Shown here one piece after another: positions 17,534 through 26,424 of a DNA stretch of 64,000 nucleotides. The notes beneath the pieces are model-generated. The model was given only the letters and a program-made list of their open reading frames with translations, was not told the origin of the DNA and did not search any database. The stretch comes from Pseudomonas sp. SL4(2022). Lineage in GTDB: Bacteria > Pseudomonadota > Gammaproteobacteria > Pseudomonadales > Pseudomonadaceae. How positions within the stretch are numbered: the stretch's first letter is position 1; each line of letters begins with the position of its first letter. Position numbers and translations under genes: made by a program. The DNA lies in the NCBI RefSeq assembly GCF_026625725.1, contig NZ_CP113060.1, positions 248,001 to 312,000 on the forward strand, read 5' to 3'.

Positions 17534-18280
17534 TCAGCGACGCTGAGCCACCCACACGTTAGTCGAATACGGGATCTGGATATGCGAAGTCTTGAGGCTG
17601 GCAAGGTAGTGCTCAATGGCATCAACCACCGCCAAGAAACGATCGCCAGCCTGACGCTGCAGGGTGGCGTGAGAGCGCCATGCCTCAACGCACTCTTCGA
17701 TGGACTGTTCATGCATCACATTGGCATCCAGATGCACCACCGGGCCGAACAGACCGCTGCCATCGATGATGGCCGTCTGGTCTTCACGGCGGGTGCCATA
17801 GCCGTAGCCTGACACCTCGGCCTTGATGATGTTTTCGATTTCGTTCTGGATCGGATCGTCCAGACGACGATGGTTCCACATGCACGCGAACCAGCCAGCA
17901 GGTTTGAGGATGCGCACGGTTTCCAGCAGTGCCTTGGGGCGGTCGCACACATTGAACGAGCTACCGAAAGTGACCATGTCAAACTGGCCATCCTGCTGTC
18001 CGGTCTGCTCGCCGGTGCCTTCAAACCAATTGACGTTGGCAAAGCTGGCGGTGCGTTTGATGCCATTGGCACGCATCGCATCGTTGGGTTCAACGGCCGT
18101 CACCTGAAACTGGCGGGCGGCAAGCATCAGCGTCAAATGCGCGACACCGGCACCCACATCGCAGATGCGCCCCTGCGTTAAACCGGCGATTGCCAACATG
18201 GCATCAATTGCCGCATCCGCGTAGTCCGGTCGCTTGAGATAGGCATCAGCGAGCGAGGTATAGTCCCATTCTGTTTTCAT
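17534..18280 (-). CDS. SAM-dependent methyltransferase, candidate phosphoramidate O-methyltransferase
   Basis: 248 residues, a class I Rossmann methyltransferase. Motif I is RICDVGAGVAHLTLML at about 36-51, followed by VTAVEPNDAMR. Motif post-II/IV is FDMVTFGSSFNVCDRPKALL. In C. jejuni the phosphoramidate enzymes are followed by methyltransferases of about 250 residues (Cj1419, Cj1420), and this gene holds the same position. The likely job is methylation of the phosphoramidate or of the sugar; the acceptor cannot be read from the sequence. It overlaps the upstream kinase gene by 4 bp. Confidence 0.8.
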   Translation of the reverse strand: MKTEWDYTSLADAYLKRPDYADAAIDAMLAIAGLTQGRICDVGAGVAHLTLMLAARQFQVTAVEPNDAMRANGIKRTASFANVNWFEGTGEQTGQQDGQFDMVTFGSSFNVCDRPKALLETVRILKPAGWFACMWNHRRLDDPIQNEIENIIKAEVSGYGYGTRREDQTAIIDGSGLFGPVVHLDANVMHEQSIEECVEAWRSHATLQRQAGDRFLAVVDAIEHYLASLKTSHIQIPYSTNVWVAQRR

Positions 18281-18810
18281 CTTGGCATCTCTTGTTCGGC
18301 TAGTTTCACAAGGGCTTGGAGCATGAGATCAACCGACAGGCCGGGCTGATAATCCAGTATCAGATCTGCGCTCAGCGGTTCATCGATAGGCAGATCCAGA
18401 CCGGCCACATGCCGAATCTCACCTGCATCGAAACGTTGGTAAAGGCCTTTAGGATCGCGACGACGAAGCTCATCAAGCGGTACCTTCAAGTAGACCTCGC
18501 GATAACCGGGCAGATGCTCACGGTTCCAGGCATGCACTTCACGGAACAGCGAAATGGTCGCGATGACTACAGTGAGCCCCTGCCGGGCCAGTACCTGGCA
18601 TAAATGCGCATATTGCATGGCCAAGCCAAGACGCCCTTCACGACCGTGATTGGCCTGACTATTGGCTACAGCCCCAAACACTTCGCGCAGCTCATCTCCG
18701 TCCAGCAATACGACGGCATCCCCGCCCTCACGCAGGTGTTCAGTCAGCGCGCGCGCCAGCGTACTTTTGCCGGCACCGGACAATCCGGTAATCCAGATCA
18801 CGCGGCTCAT
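18277..18810 (-). CDS. CysC-like kinase, probable cytidine diphosphoramidate kinase (Cj1415 type)
   Basis: 177 residues. It has the APS-kinase fold with the P-loop GLSGAGKST at 9-17, VVLLDGDELREVFG, and YLKVPLDELRRRDPKGLYQ. No sulfate assimilation gene (cysD, cysN, cysH) is nearby. The gene instead sits in an operon with homologues of the C. jejuni phosphoramidate enzymes. There the CysC-like protein Cj1415 phosphorylates the 3'-hydroxyl of the ribose of cytidine diphosphoramidate. Length and gene order match. Genuine APS kinase is the alternative, made unlikely by context. It overlaps both neighbours by 4 bp. Confidence 0.82.
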   Translation of the reverse strand: MSRVIWITGLSGAGKSTLARALTEHLREGGDAVVLLDGDELREVFGAVANSQANHGREGRLGLAMQYAHLCQVLARQGLTVVIATISLFREVHAWNREHLPGYREVYLKVPLDELRRRDPKGLYQRFDAGEIRHVAGLDLPIDEPLSADLILDYQPGLSVDLMLQALVKLAEQEMPR

Positions 18811-19553
18811 TGGGGGCCACCGGCCAGGGCCTGGGCTGATAGCAGGCGGTGATAGAGCTCAAGGTCCTCACAGGCGTCCACTTCGCCCCAGGGGCCCACC
18901 ACTGGCGACACGGCTATACGCTCGCCCGTGGCCAACAGCCGCCGCAGCAGAGTCGTCATATCCAGCCGATCAACGTCGCTCGCCTCCAGGCTCAACAACC
19001 ATTGCCTGATGCGTGCCCAGGCGGCCGGGGTAAATTTCAGCAGGCCCATGTACTGGCCCTGTATCTGCGCGACGGATGTGCAACGCTCCCCAATCGTCGC
19101 CAAGTCACCTTGCTGATCAAGGGAAAAACTTTCCGCATCGGCCAGCGGATCAGTGAAGCGCTGCGACCATAAGGTTAACCAGTTGGGGTCATAGGCGATG
19201 GCCAGCGCCGCAGGGTTAGCGGCGAGCGACATCACCGTATTGGCGGTGTAGACAATATCGCTGTAACTGACGATGCAATCGTCGCCAGACAGCCATTCGT
19301 CAGCCGCCAGCAGCGTGCGCACCATGTTGCTGCTAGCCCACAACGGGTTCTCCAGATAGTGCAGATCAAGGTCAAAAGCCTCACCACAATACCCACGCAC
19401 CAGAGCGACGTGTTCAATACCCGCGCCGTGTAATGCTGACACTTGCCAATCAAGCAAACGCCGGCCATGCAGGACGGCAAAACACTTGGGCTGATGGTCG
19501 GTCAGCGCTTTCATTCGACTGCCTCGACCAGCAGCCAGGATCAAACCTCGCAT
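18807..19553 (-). CDS. Nucleotidyltransferase, probable CTP:phosphoglutamine cytidylyltransferase (Cj1416 type)
   Basis: 248 residues. The N-terminal signature of sugar-1-phosphate and phosphocholine nucleotidyltransferases is clear (LILAAGRGSRMKALTDHQPK, residues 4-23). DCIVSYSDIVYT at about 90 carries the metal-binding aspartate. Related LicC proteins make CDP-choline, but no licA, licB or licD is present. In the phosphoramidate pathway the homologue Cj1416 joins CTP and N-phospho-L-glutamine to give CDP-L-glutamine plus pyrophosphate. Size and gene order agree with that role. The stop overlaps the kinase start by 4 bp. Confidence 0.84.
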   Translation of the reverse strand: MRGLILAAGRGSRMKALTDHQPKCFAVLHGRRLLDWQVSALHGAGIEHVALVRGYCGEAFDLDLHYLENPLWASSNMVRTLLAADEWLSGDDCIVSYSDIVYTANTVMSLAANPAALAIAYDPNWLTLWSQRFTDPLADAESFSLDQQGDLATIGERCTSVAQIQGQYMGLLKFTPAAWARIRQWLLSLEASDVDRLDMTTLLRRLLATGERIAVSPVVGPWGEVDACEDLELYHRLLSAQALAGGPQ

Positions 19554-19567
19554 TTAACCGCGCCCTC

Positions 19568-20182
19568 TCATTCCATATACCTGCGCTGCATCAGAAAATC
19601 GCTTACCCGGGCGACATCCTGCGGGTTGTAAGGTGTTTCACGCTCCGGATGCCACATCAGGCCAAGCACCGGCAGGCTCGAGTGACGCATGGCTTCCACA
19701 CAGCCATCTTCGGCATACGCCAGGGCGCACAGGGGATCAGGCAATGCATAAGCCCCCCAGCCATGGTAACTGTTCACATCATGCCAGGCGTTGCCGATCT
19801 GTAGCTGATGACGCGTACCCACATGCCCCTCAATCGCTTGCAGCTCGCCGCCGAAATAACGGATCAGAAACTGCATACCCCGGCACAGCCCCAAAAGCGG
19901 TAAGCCCTCTGCCAGGGCCTGATTGACCAGTGCAAGCTCGGTCGCATCGCGCTCGGGGGCATCGCCTCCCAAACAGGCCAGATCATTGCCTCCGGACAGT
20001 ACAACAGCCACCGGTTTAACCTGCGCCCAATAGTGCGCCACCAGCGCAGGATTATTGGGTACAGGCACTGCCAACACACCCATCTCGGCCAACCAGTGCA
20101 CCAACCGCTGGTCAAGCGCGTCACGACGCTCGCCACGCGCAGGCAAGCACTCAACTCGCTGGCTGAGCAGCACCGGTTTCAT
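19568..20182 (-). CDS. Class I glutamine amidotransferase-like hydrolase, probable gamma-glutamyl-CDP-amidate hydrolase (Cj1417 type)
   Basis: 204 residues from MKPVLLSQRVE. The catalytic triad of a peptidase C26/GATase 1 fold is visible: C100 in PLLGLCRGMQF, and H178 and E180 in LMWHPERE. The oxyanion region VVLSGGNDL is also present. There is no synthetase partner domain, so a free hydrolase is expected. Cj1417 releases L-glutamate from CDP-L-glutamine and leaves cytidine diphosphoramidate. PuuD-type gamma-glutamyl-GABA hydrolase is the usual automatic label, but no putrescine genes are nearby. The start overlaps the upstream kinase stop by 4 bp. Confidence 0.84.
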   Translation of the reverse strand: MKPVLLSQRVECLPARGERRDALDQRLVHWLAEMGVLAVPVPNNPALVAHYWAQVKPVAVVLSGGNDLACLGGDAPERDATELALVNQALAEGLPLLGLCRGMQFLIRYFGGELQAIEGHVGTRHQLQIGNAWHDVNSYHGWGAYALPDPLCALAYAEDGCVEAMRHSSLPVLGLMWHPERETPYNPQDVARVSDFLMQRRYME

Positions 20183-22518
20183 CGCAGAATGTCCACACGG
20201 CGCGCAGCACAATCGAGCTTCAAGACGCGCGCGGCCACCCATCGGTTGTAGAGCGCCTCACCGGCGCCGATCACGGCCGGAAGACCTAGCTCGTTGGCAC
20301 GGATGGCCATGTGCGAATTGACACCACCATAGGCCGTAACAAAACCGGCAATGCGGTGCGAAAACAGCCAATCAAACCCCGGATCGGCACTGGGAATCAT
20401 GACAATGGCACCAACCAGCTCATCACGCTGATGATGCGAAACTACGTTGCCAGTGGCCTGGCCATGGGTAATGAAATTAGGCTCACTCTGCGGCAGGTGA
20501 AAGACCAAGGCATCCTCAGGCGCAGTGATCAGCGGCGGCAGCATCAATTGGCAGGTCTCCGCGTAACGGCGACGACCATCAGCAATGCTGCTTGCCAGCA
20601 ACTCGTGAGGATCTGCACTGGCGGCGTGCAATTCCTTGATCACCTGAATATTGGCGAATGCCATGTCATCCTCACTGAAGCCGAGGCTGCGTCCAAAGTC
20701 GCGAAATAGGGACAGTGCATCGGAAAGGTTGCGGGTGAACACGAACTTGGCGTACTCACGCAACTCGATCCCGGCCTGGAGAAAGTCGAACAGTCCAACC
20801 ACGTCATGGGCAAGCCCGTGCTCAGCCAGCAGACGACTGATTGAACGCATCTGCTCCAGCGACAGTGCAAAACGTGGCGTACTCTGATGCGCCGTTTCCT
20901 GGCCGCTTGATTGCCAATCGAAATAGAGCTCAGGCGCCTCGTCGTAACGCGGCGAGAGGATGTCGTAAGTGCCCGGACGCAAATGCCCGTATCGACTGAG
21001 GAATGTGGTGCGATCCAGTTGTTGCCAGTCCCGCGTCATCTGCCCACTGACCGTGTTCAGCCCATTGAGGAAAGCGTTGTAATCCTCAACATCCAGCACC
21101 CCCACCGCAACCAGTGAGCGCAGCAGCTGCACCGCAATAAAGCCTGCCCGGGCCAAACCCGCGAATGGCAGGGTGCCATAGCGACTGCAATCTTCCAGCA
21201 GCCAGTAGATGCGAGACACCGGATCAGTGTCGGCGCTGAGGATTTCTTCCCGGCGCGCCAGCAAGACCTTCAGCTTGGCCTCGTCCGAACGCCACAGCCC
21301 GGTGTTGTTATCAACGATGCGATTGGTCAACTCACGCAGGCTAGCGGCCAGCTGTGCGCACTCCGCCTCACTGAACCCGGCCTCCCGTAGGCGCTCAAGG
21401 CGCTGCGGCAGATCGAGCGTGTAGCAGGAGAAAACGATTTCAAACTCAACCTTGTCATGCAGGCTGGGCGCCGACACCAGCCGCTCGATGTAGTAATTGA
21501 CCAGCTTGTCGGCCAGGGCTCCATCCAGATCGCGCGGCACGAACGAGTTGAAGCTCACACGAACATCGATATAAGGCAGCCCGTGAAAATGCAGCATCAA
21601 CGGAAAGCTGCGCAAATTACGGTAACCGTAATTATTGCGCTGGTAAGCCCAAATCATGTCCGTGACCAATTCACGGTACAGCGACAGCGCCAGCGGCTTA
21701 GGACGTACACCAATAATTTCCGCAGGATTCCAATCCGGCATCACGCCGTAGACCGTACGCTCGCCATGCAGAAACAGCTGTGGCCGCTGGCCGATACGGA
21801 TTCGCTCACGGATCAGCGACACTAGCTGGGTGTGCGTCGCCACATCGACTTCAGGCACCTGAAGCACGAGCGGACGCACTTGCAGCAAATACAAGATGCC
21901 CTGTGCATCGACAGCGAACTCAACATCCAGCGCAGTGCTCCCGAACAGGCACTGAAGCTCACGCAACATGGCCACTACCGGCTGCAGCGGTTGCGGAATT
22001 TGCTCGGCACTGTGGTGTGCATAAAAGTTATGCAGCTCATTGGAATCGCCTGACGTCACGCTGTCAGTACGGCCACTGCTGGAGTCGTAATTAATGACGA
22101 AATACGGCGCGGCCGAACTCGGCTCCACACCGAACGCCACACCGGCAGTCCTGACATTTTCAAGCATGGGCTGGACGAAAACTTCGTCGGCAGCGCTGGC
22201 GTGCTCGCCTCCCATGGAGGCAATGACCGCATAGATGGCGTCCTGCAAGCCGGCTGGCGCCACAGCCAAACAGGACTCGAACTGTCCGGCTGCTGACGCA
22301 TTAGCGGCGTCTTCACGCACGCTTGAGCTCCGCACCGCCATAGAGGCCCAGCCCGCGTCAATAATCCGTCTAAGGCAACTATCCGGCGCCTGTCGCCATT
22401 CACCCACCGAGAACACATGCTGAGACAACAGACTGGCACAGCTCAGCAGGCCTCTAAGGCCATCAAGCGTTCGTGCCTTGCTGGAAAACGCCACGCGGCG
22501 CTCTGTGCCCTTATTCAT
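20179..22518 (-). CDS. PEP-synthase-like L-glutamine kinase (Cj1418 type), first step of phosphoramidate synthesis
   Basis: 779 residues, first gene of the nine-gene operon. Residues about 15-225 form a PPDK-type ATP-grasp region (SMAVRSSSVREDAANASAAG, residues 59-78; FAVDAQGILYLLQVRPL). The C-terminus is the mobile phosphohistidine domain with the catalytic H736 in YGGVNSHMAIRANELGLPAV. The large C-terminal PEP/pyruvate TIM barrel of true PpsA or PPDK is absent; a different central region (about 230-680) replaces it. This layout, and the length, fit the C. jejuni L-glutamine kinase Cj1418, which phosphorylates the amide nitrogen of glutamine using the beta-phosphate of ATP. All three following pathway genes are present in the Cj order. 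Confidence 0.86.
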   Translation of the reverse strand: MNKGTERRVAFSSKARTLDGLRGLLSCASLLSQHVFSVGEWRQAPDSCLRRIIDAGWASMAVRSSSVREDAANASAAGQFESCLAVAPAGLQDAIYAVIASMGGEHASAADEVFVQPMLENVRTAGVAFGVEPSSAAPYFVINYDSSSGRTDSVTSGDSNELHNFYAHHSAEQIPQPLQPVVAMLRELQCLFGSTALDVEFAVDAQGILYLLQVRPLVLQVPEVDVATHTQLVSLIRERIRIGQRPQLFLHGERTVYGVMPDWNPAEIIGVRPKPLALSLYRELVTDMIWAYQRNNYGYRNLRSFPLMLHFHGLPYIDVRVSFNSFVPRDLDGALADKLVNYYIERLVSAPSLHDKVEFEIVFSCYTLDLPQRLERLREAGFSEAECAQLAASLRELTNRIVDNNTGLWRSDEAKLKVLLARREEILSADTDPVSRIYWLLEDCSRYGTLPFAGLARAGFIAVQLLRSLVAVGVLDVEDYNAFLNGLNTVSGQMTRDWQQLDRTTFLSRYGHLRPGTYDILSPRYDEAPELYFDWQSSGQETAHQSTPRFALSLEQMRSISRLLAEHGLAHDVVGLFDFLQAGIELREYAKFVFTRNLSDALSLFRDFGRSLGFSEDDMAFANIQVIKELHAASADPHELLASSIADGRRRYAETCQLMLPPLITAPEDALVFHLPQSEPNFITHGQATGNVVSHHQRDELVGAIVMIPSADPGFDWLFSHRIAGFVTAYGGVNSHMAIRANELGLPAVIGAGEALYNRWVAARVLKLDCAARRVDILR

Positions 22519-22582
22519 GCCTAGCCTTACTGTTACCAGGAGAAATGGATTCTGACGCGAATGTCCACGCTTCTCCGGCTAA

Positions 22583-22598
22583 TGCAAATAACCAGCCA
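22583..22598 (-). promoter_or_regulatory. Sigma-54-like promoter of the phosphoramidate/glycan operon
   Basis: On the minus strand: TGGCTG-GTTAT-TTGCA, 65 bp upstream of the ATG at 22518. GG and GC are spaced by exactly 10 bases. TTGCA is consensus and only two bases of TGGCAC differ. It lies in the 142-bp gap after flgL, the only place for a promoter in the operon. If real, RpoN with FleQ or FleR would couple glycan synthesis to flagellar assembly. Confidence 0.5.
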
Positions 22599-22660
22599 AG
22601 CATTCATGCAGGGTAGTACAGCGGCAGAACATTCCGTCCAGAGCGCGGCGGCTGACCTGA

Positions 22661-24331
22661 TTACAGACGGTTAAACAAATTCAGCCCGGCAATCTTCACA
22701 TAGCTCTGCTGTGCCGCCTCCAGCACCACCGTCTGGAAGGACAGACGCGAAAGCGCCTCGGCGTAGTCCAGCTCGCGCAGATCGGCCTGGACAGACTTGT
22801 TTACCAACGTGACGTCCTCGTTATCGATCTGGGTGGTTTCGATCAGGTTCATCCGGGCGCCAATCTCGGTCTGCACCTCCAGGACCTTGCCCAAACCATT
22901 GTCGAGGTTGGTCAAGGCAATGGCGACTTCATCGCGCACACCCAGATTGCCGGCCGCAGAAGAAGGGGCCGACTCAAGCGCCTGACGCAGGCGGCTGATC
23001 GTATTCAGAATACTGCGTTGTTCCTGAAACTGCGGCTGCACGCCAAATTCATCGCCGCCACCCGCCGCAGCCGGCGCAGAGACCGTGAAGTCAGCACCGA
23101 AGACAGTAAAGGTAGAGGGGTAAGGACCCGCAGCTGTGCCGGTTGCAAGCACGGGGCTTCCAGGGCCGACAGGCTGCGCATAAACCTCGTAGTTGGTGGC
23201 GTTGGTAAACCGCAGGACAACCCCCGAGGTCGGAAACTGGCTGTCAAAAGTCGCCTGGTTGCTGATACCAGACGGCGCAACAATCGCCGCCGAATTGTTG
23301 GTCGATGAGCGATTTACGGCAAACTCGGTCGGTGACGACCGCAGGGTAAAGGTGTGGGTGTTGATCCCCGGCGCACCCGGGGTTGCGGTATCGGCCAGCA
23401 GATTATCGAGATCCAGGGGGTTGTCGCCGGGCTTCAGCACCACATCCAGCTGAAACCGCATACCGCGAAAGTTGATGGTATTGCCGCTATTGACCAGCGG
23501 ATCAATCAAACCACCGCCTGGCACCTCTGAGGTGACATCAGCACCGGTGTTGTCATAGATGCGAAATTCCTTGCCGCTGACAAACGCCATCGAATACGGC
23601 TCGCCCGTGCGGAAGCTGGCATTGAACGCCTGACTGTCCTGCACCAGTCCGGGTGACATGAACATCCGCTGATCTGCCGCAGGCAGGGCCGGAATGTTGG
23701 TGGCTGGCAACGGCGGTGTCGGCAGCGCTGGGTTATTGATGCCCAGGGTTTTCAACACCCGGTTGGCATTGCTGACATCCTCGAACAGGCGCTTGCCGTT
23801 GTCGTTGATGGCCACATTACTGGATGTCGCCACCTGCAAGCTGCGCTGCCCTTCGTCACCCTGGTAGGAGTAAGTGCCGTCGGGGTTACGCAGGAACGGC
23901 TCGGTCTTGCCGATAAAACCACTGAACAGGTACTCGCCACGGGCGTTGCGACTGTTCATCAGGTTCAGCAATTCGCCTTCACGCTCGCTCAACTCCTTGG
24001 CCAGGGATTTACGGTCTTCGGCCGACAGCGCGCCGCCCCCGGATTGAACGGCCAACTCACGGATCCGTTGCAGCACGGTCACCACTGAGTTGATCGTGGT
24101 TTCCTCCTGGGTCAGGCTATTTTTCGCGGCAGTGAGGTTTTCCTTGTACTGCCCCAGCACGGCTTGCTGCTGCTCAAGCTGCAGCAGGCGCACGGAGGCC
24201 ACCGGATCGTCGGCCGGCGTCAGGATGCGATTACCGCTGCTGATCTGCTCTTGCGTGCGGATCACATTGGAATAGTTGCGCCCAAGACCATTAACACCGT
24301 TATTGAACGCCTGGATCGAAGAAATGCGCAT
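22661..24331 (-). CDS. flgL: FlgL, hook-filament junction protein (HAP3)
   Basis: 556 residues, longer than the roughly 300-400 residues of many FlgL proteins because of a large variable middle (about 190-430). The ends are typical: MRISSIQAFNNGVNGLGRNY at the N-terminus with QISSGNRILTPADDPVASVRLL, and EALSRLSFQTVVLEAAQQSY plus KIAGLNLFNRL at the C-terminus. An ATG two codons earlier is equally possible. FlgL forms the second ring between hook and filament. It is the last gene of the flgFGHIJKL run, and the glycan operon starts 142 bp downstream. Confidence 0.94.
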   Translation of the reverse strand: MRISSIQAFNNGVNGLGRNYSNVIRTQEQISSGNRILTPADDPVASVRLLQLEQQQAVLGQYKENLTAAKNSLTQEETTINSVVTVLQRIRELAVQSGGGALSAEDRKSLAKELSEREGELLNLMNSRNARGEYLFSGFIGKTEPFLRNPDGTYSYQGDEGQRSLQVATSSNVAINDNGKRLFEDVSNANRVLKTLGINNPALPTPPLPATNIPALPAADQRMFMSPGLVQDSQAFNASFRTGEPYSMAFVSGKEFRIYDNTGADVTSEVPGGGLIDPLVNSGNTINFRGMRFQLDVVLKPGDNPLDLDNLLADTATPGAPGINTHTFTLRSSPTEFAVNRSSTNNSAAIVAPSGISNQATFDSQFPTSGVVLRFTNATNYEVYAQPVGPGSPVLATGTAAGPYPSTFTVFGADFTVSAPAAAGGGDEFGVQPQFQEQRSILNTISRLRQALESAPSSAAGNLGVRDEVAIALTNLDNGLGKVLEVQTEIGARMNLIETTQIDNEDVTLVNKSVQADLRELDYAEALSRLSFQTVVLEAAQQSYVKIAGLNLFNRL

Positions 24332-24378
24332 GACCATAAAGCTAACCTCAAGGTTCTCTCAGCACGCCAAACCGCGCC

Positions 24379-26418
24379 TCAGAACGCATTAATCAGAGTA
24401 TCGAACAGGTTACGGGCAACTTGAATGATCTGCGCCGAGGCCTGGTAGTACTGCTCGAACTGAATCAGCTTGGCCGCCTCTTCATCCAGGTTGACCGCCG
24501 AAACCGAGTCGCGGTTATCGGTGGCCTGCTTGAGAATAGCGTTGGTGGCTTCGCCATCAACACGGGACTGACTGGTCAAGGTGCCCACACGCTCAACCAG
24601 GTCACCATAGGCATCGGTAAAACTGGAGCCGGTGGTGGTTGGCGCCAACGGGTTGATACCAATCGTGGTGCGATTCTGCAGATCGATCAACTTCAGGGCG
24701 TTGCGGTTATCCGAAACGCCGTTGGTGTTAAACGACACCGAGAAGTTGTCACCGGCCTGCGGCCGACCACTGATCGACACTTCATAGTCAAACGGCACAG
24801 GTACGGCGGGCGGCCCGGCAGTCGCGGGCACGGTGATGGTCAGCTTGTTGTTTTGTCCCGGTACGATGACACCGGTATCAATGGTGTTGCCGTTGATATC
24901 GACCACACTGTAGTTCTGCGTCGCACCGCCACCGGCACCCATCACAATGCGCAGCGGCGGCGCATTGCGCAGGCTGGTTTCCAGATTGCTTTGCGCGACA
25001 GGGTCATAGATGTTTATTGCAGTGACCAGCGTCGGCTGAGTGATCACCCCGGTGCCCTTGTTGGCCGGGCTGGTCTGAGCCTTGAGGGGTGCAGCAAACG
25101 CCAGCTCTTCAGGCCGTTTCATGTCGGCACGAATATCCTGACCGGCATTGCGGGTAGGCATAATGCGAAAGCGGTCGCCGGCCGCGAAGGTCCCGCTGGC
25201 CACACTCAGCGACACACCATCAAACTCGGGCGCCGGAACGACCGTGATATCGAACGGACCGAAACCGGTGCCGTCACTGATCCGGCGTACGGTGTAATTC
25301 GTCGCGCTGGTGAACTCCACCTCATAGTCACTGGTGGTCAGCTGAGTGGTGTCTCGGATAAAAACATTGAGGTTGGCTGTACTGTTGCTGTTGCCCAGCC
25401 GGGCCAGGCTGCGCTGCCCGATCAGCGTAGTGTCGTTCAGATCACGAAACAGGCCATTGCCGAATTGCCCGTTAAGGTCCAGCCCCTGCCCCAACTGGCG
25501 GTTGACCTGGTCAGTCACGGACAGCGCCAGACGCCCAACCGCGTTGAGCGTGGTATCCAGTACATCTTCGCGGTAACGAATCAGACCACCCATCTCACCA
25601 CCGGTGATCAGCGAGGTGATGCCCTGGCGTGAGTTACCACTGACAAACTCAACTTCGCTGCGTAGCGGGTCCGACAAGCCCGGCACCACGTCCAGCCGCG
25701 AGGCCTGACTACCCACAACCAGCGGCTGGCCGGAACCGATGAACAGGTTGTAACTGTTGTTATCCTGCTCAACCACTGTCACGCCAATAAAAGTTGCCAG
25801 CTTGCGTACCGCTTCCTCACGGGCATCAAGCAGGTCATTGGGCTCTTTGCCGTTCGCTGCAGCCACGGCAATCGCATCGTTGTAACCGGCAATCGAGGTC
25901 GCCAGCTGATTGACCTGGTCAGTCACCGCCGACAACTGCTTGTTGATAAAAGCGTTCTGCTCGTAGAGACGGTCATAGACCGTATTAAAGCGTTTGGCCA
26001 ACCCTTCGGCCTCGGACAATGCCAGTTGCCGGGCTGGAATATTGGCGGGGTCTTCGGCGGCCGTCTGCAGGGCAGCAAAGACCTTTTTCAGCGCCGGGCT
26101 GACACCCGTGGTACTGCCTGCCAGCAAGGAGTCGAGCTGGTTAATCTGACTCAGGTAAGACTGCACATCACTGTTGAGCGCCGTGCTGCTGCGCACCTGC
26201 GTCGTCAGAAACTCGTTATAGATACGCCGCACATCCACCAACGTGGTGCCCGAGCCAATGTAGCCTGCGCCACTGAATTGCGGAGTGCGCGTAGCCTGCA
26301 CCGACTCTTGCCGTGAAAAGCCGGGGGTGTTGACGTTGGTGATGTTGTGACCGGTAACCGACAGTGCCGTCTTGTTGGCAGCCAGACCCGAAAGGCCAAT
26401 ATTGAGTAAGTCAGCCAT
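24379..26418 (-). CDS. flgK: FlgK, hook-filament junction protein (HAP1)
   Basis: 679 residues. The N-terminus (MADLLNIGLSGLAANKTALS followed by VTGHNITNVNTPGFSRQ) is the conserved rod/hook-type helix and the C-terminus is the usual ending (NLDEEAAKLIQFEQYYQASA, then ARNLFDTLINAF). FlgK forms the first ring on the hook and is needed before filament polymerisation. The large central region is Ser/Thr/Asn rich and variable between species. The start lies 6 bp after the flgJ stop. Confidence 0.96.
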   Translation of the reverse strand: MADLLNIGLSGLAANKTALSVTGHNITNVNTPGFSRQESVQATRTPQFSGAGYIGSGTTLVDVRRIYNEFLTTQVRSSTALNSDVQSYLSQINQLDSLLAGSTTGVSPALKKVFAALQTAAEDPANIPARQLALSEAEGLAKRFNTVYDRLYEQNAFINKQLSAVTDQVNQLATSIAGYNDAIAVAAANGKEPNDLLDAREEAVRKLATFIGVTVVEQDNNSYNLFIGSGQPLVVGSQASRLDVVPGLSDPLRSEVEFVSGNSRQGITSLITGGEMGGLIRYREDVLDTTLNAVGRLALSVTDQVNRQLGQGLDLNGQFGNGLFRDLNDTTLIGQRSLARLGNSNSTANLNVFIRDTTQLTTSDYEVEFTSATNYTVRRISDGTGFGPFDITVVPAPEFDGVSLSVASGTFAAGDRFRIMPTRNAGQDIRADMKRPEELAFAAPLKAQTSPANKGTGVITQPTLVTAINIYDPVAQSNLETSLRNAPPLRIVMGAGGGATQNYSVVDINGNTIDTGVIVPGQNNKLTITVPATAGPPAVPVPFDYEVSISGRPQAGDNFSVSFNTNGVSDNRNALKLIDLQNRTTIGINPLAPTTTGSSFTDAYGDLVERVGTLTSQSRVDGEATNAILKQATDNRDSVSAVNLDEEAAKLIQFEQYYQASAQIIQVARNLFDTLINAF

Positions 26419-26424
26419 GATTCA

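Noticed and set aside
18277..18810. APS kinase for sulfate assimilation (CysC)
   Set aside because: The fold fits, but no cysD, cysN or cysH is nearby. Operon order matches the cytidine diphosphoramidate kinase of Campylobacter.
18807..19553. Phosphocholine cytidylyltransferase (LicC)
   Set aside because: No choline kinase, choline transporter or LicD-type transferase is encoded in the operon.
20179..22518. Phosphoenolpyruvate synthase (PpsA)
   Set aside because: The ATP-grasp and phosphohistidine parts are present, but the C-terminal PEP/pyruvate barrel of PpsA is absent, and all neighbours fit the glutamine kinase pathway.
10078..22518. Recent horizontal island with its own mobility genes
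   Set aside because: The gene content is variable between strains, but no integrase, insertion sequence, direct repeats or tRNA edge was seen, so only replacement by recombination between flgL and fliC is plausible.
24421..25632. Plus-strand open frame of 403 codons
   Set aside because: It is antisense to flgK, with no recognisable domain or ribosome site.
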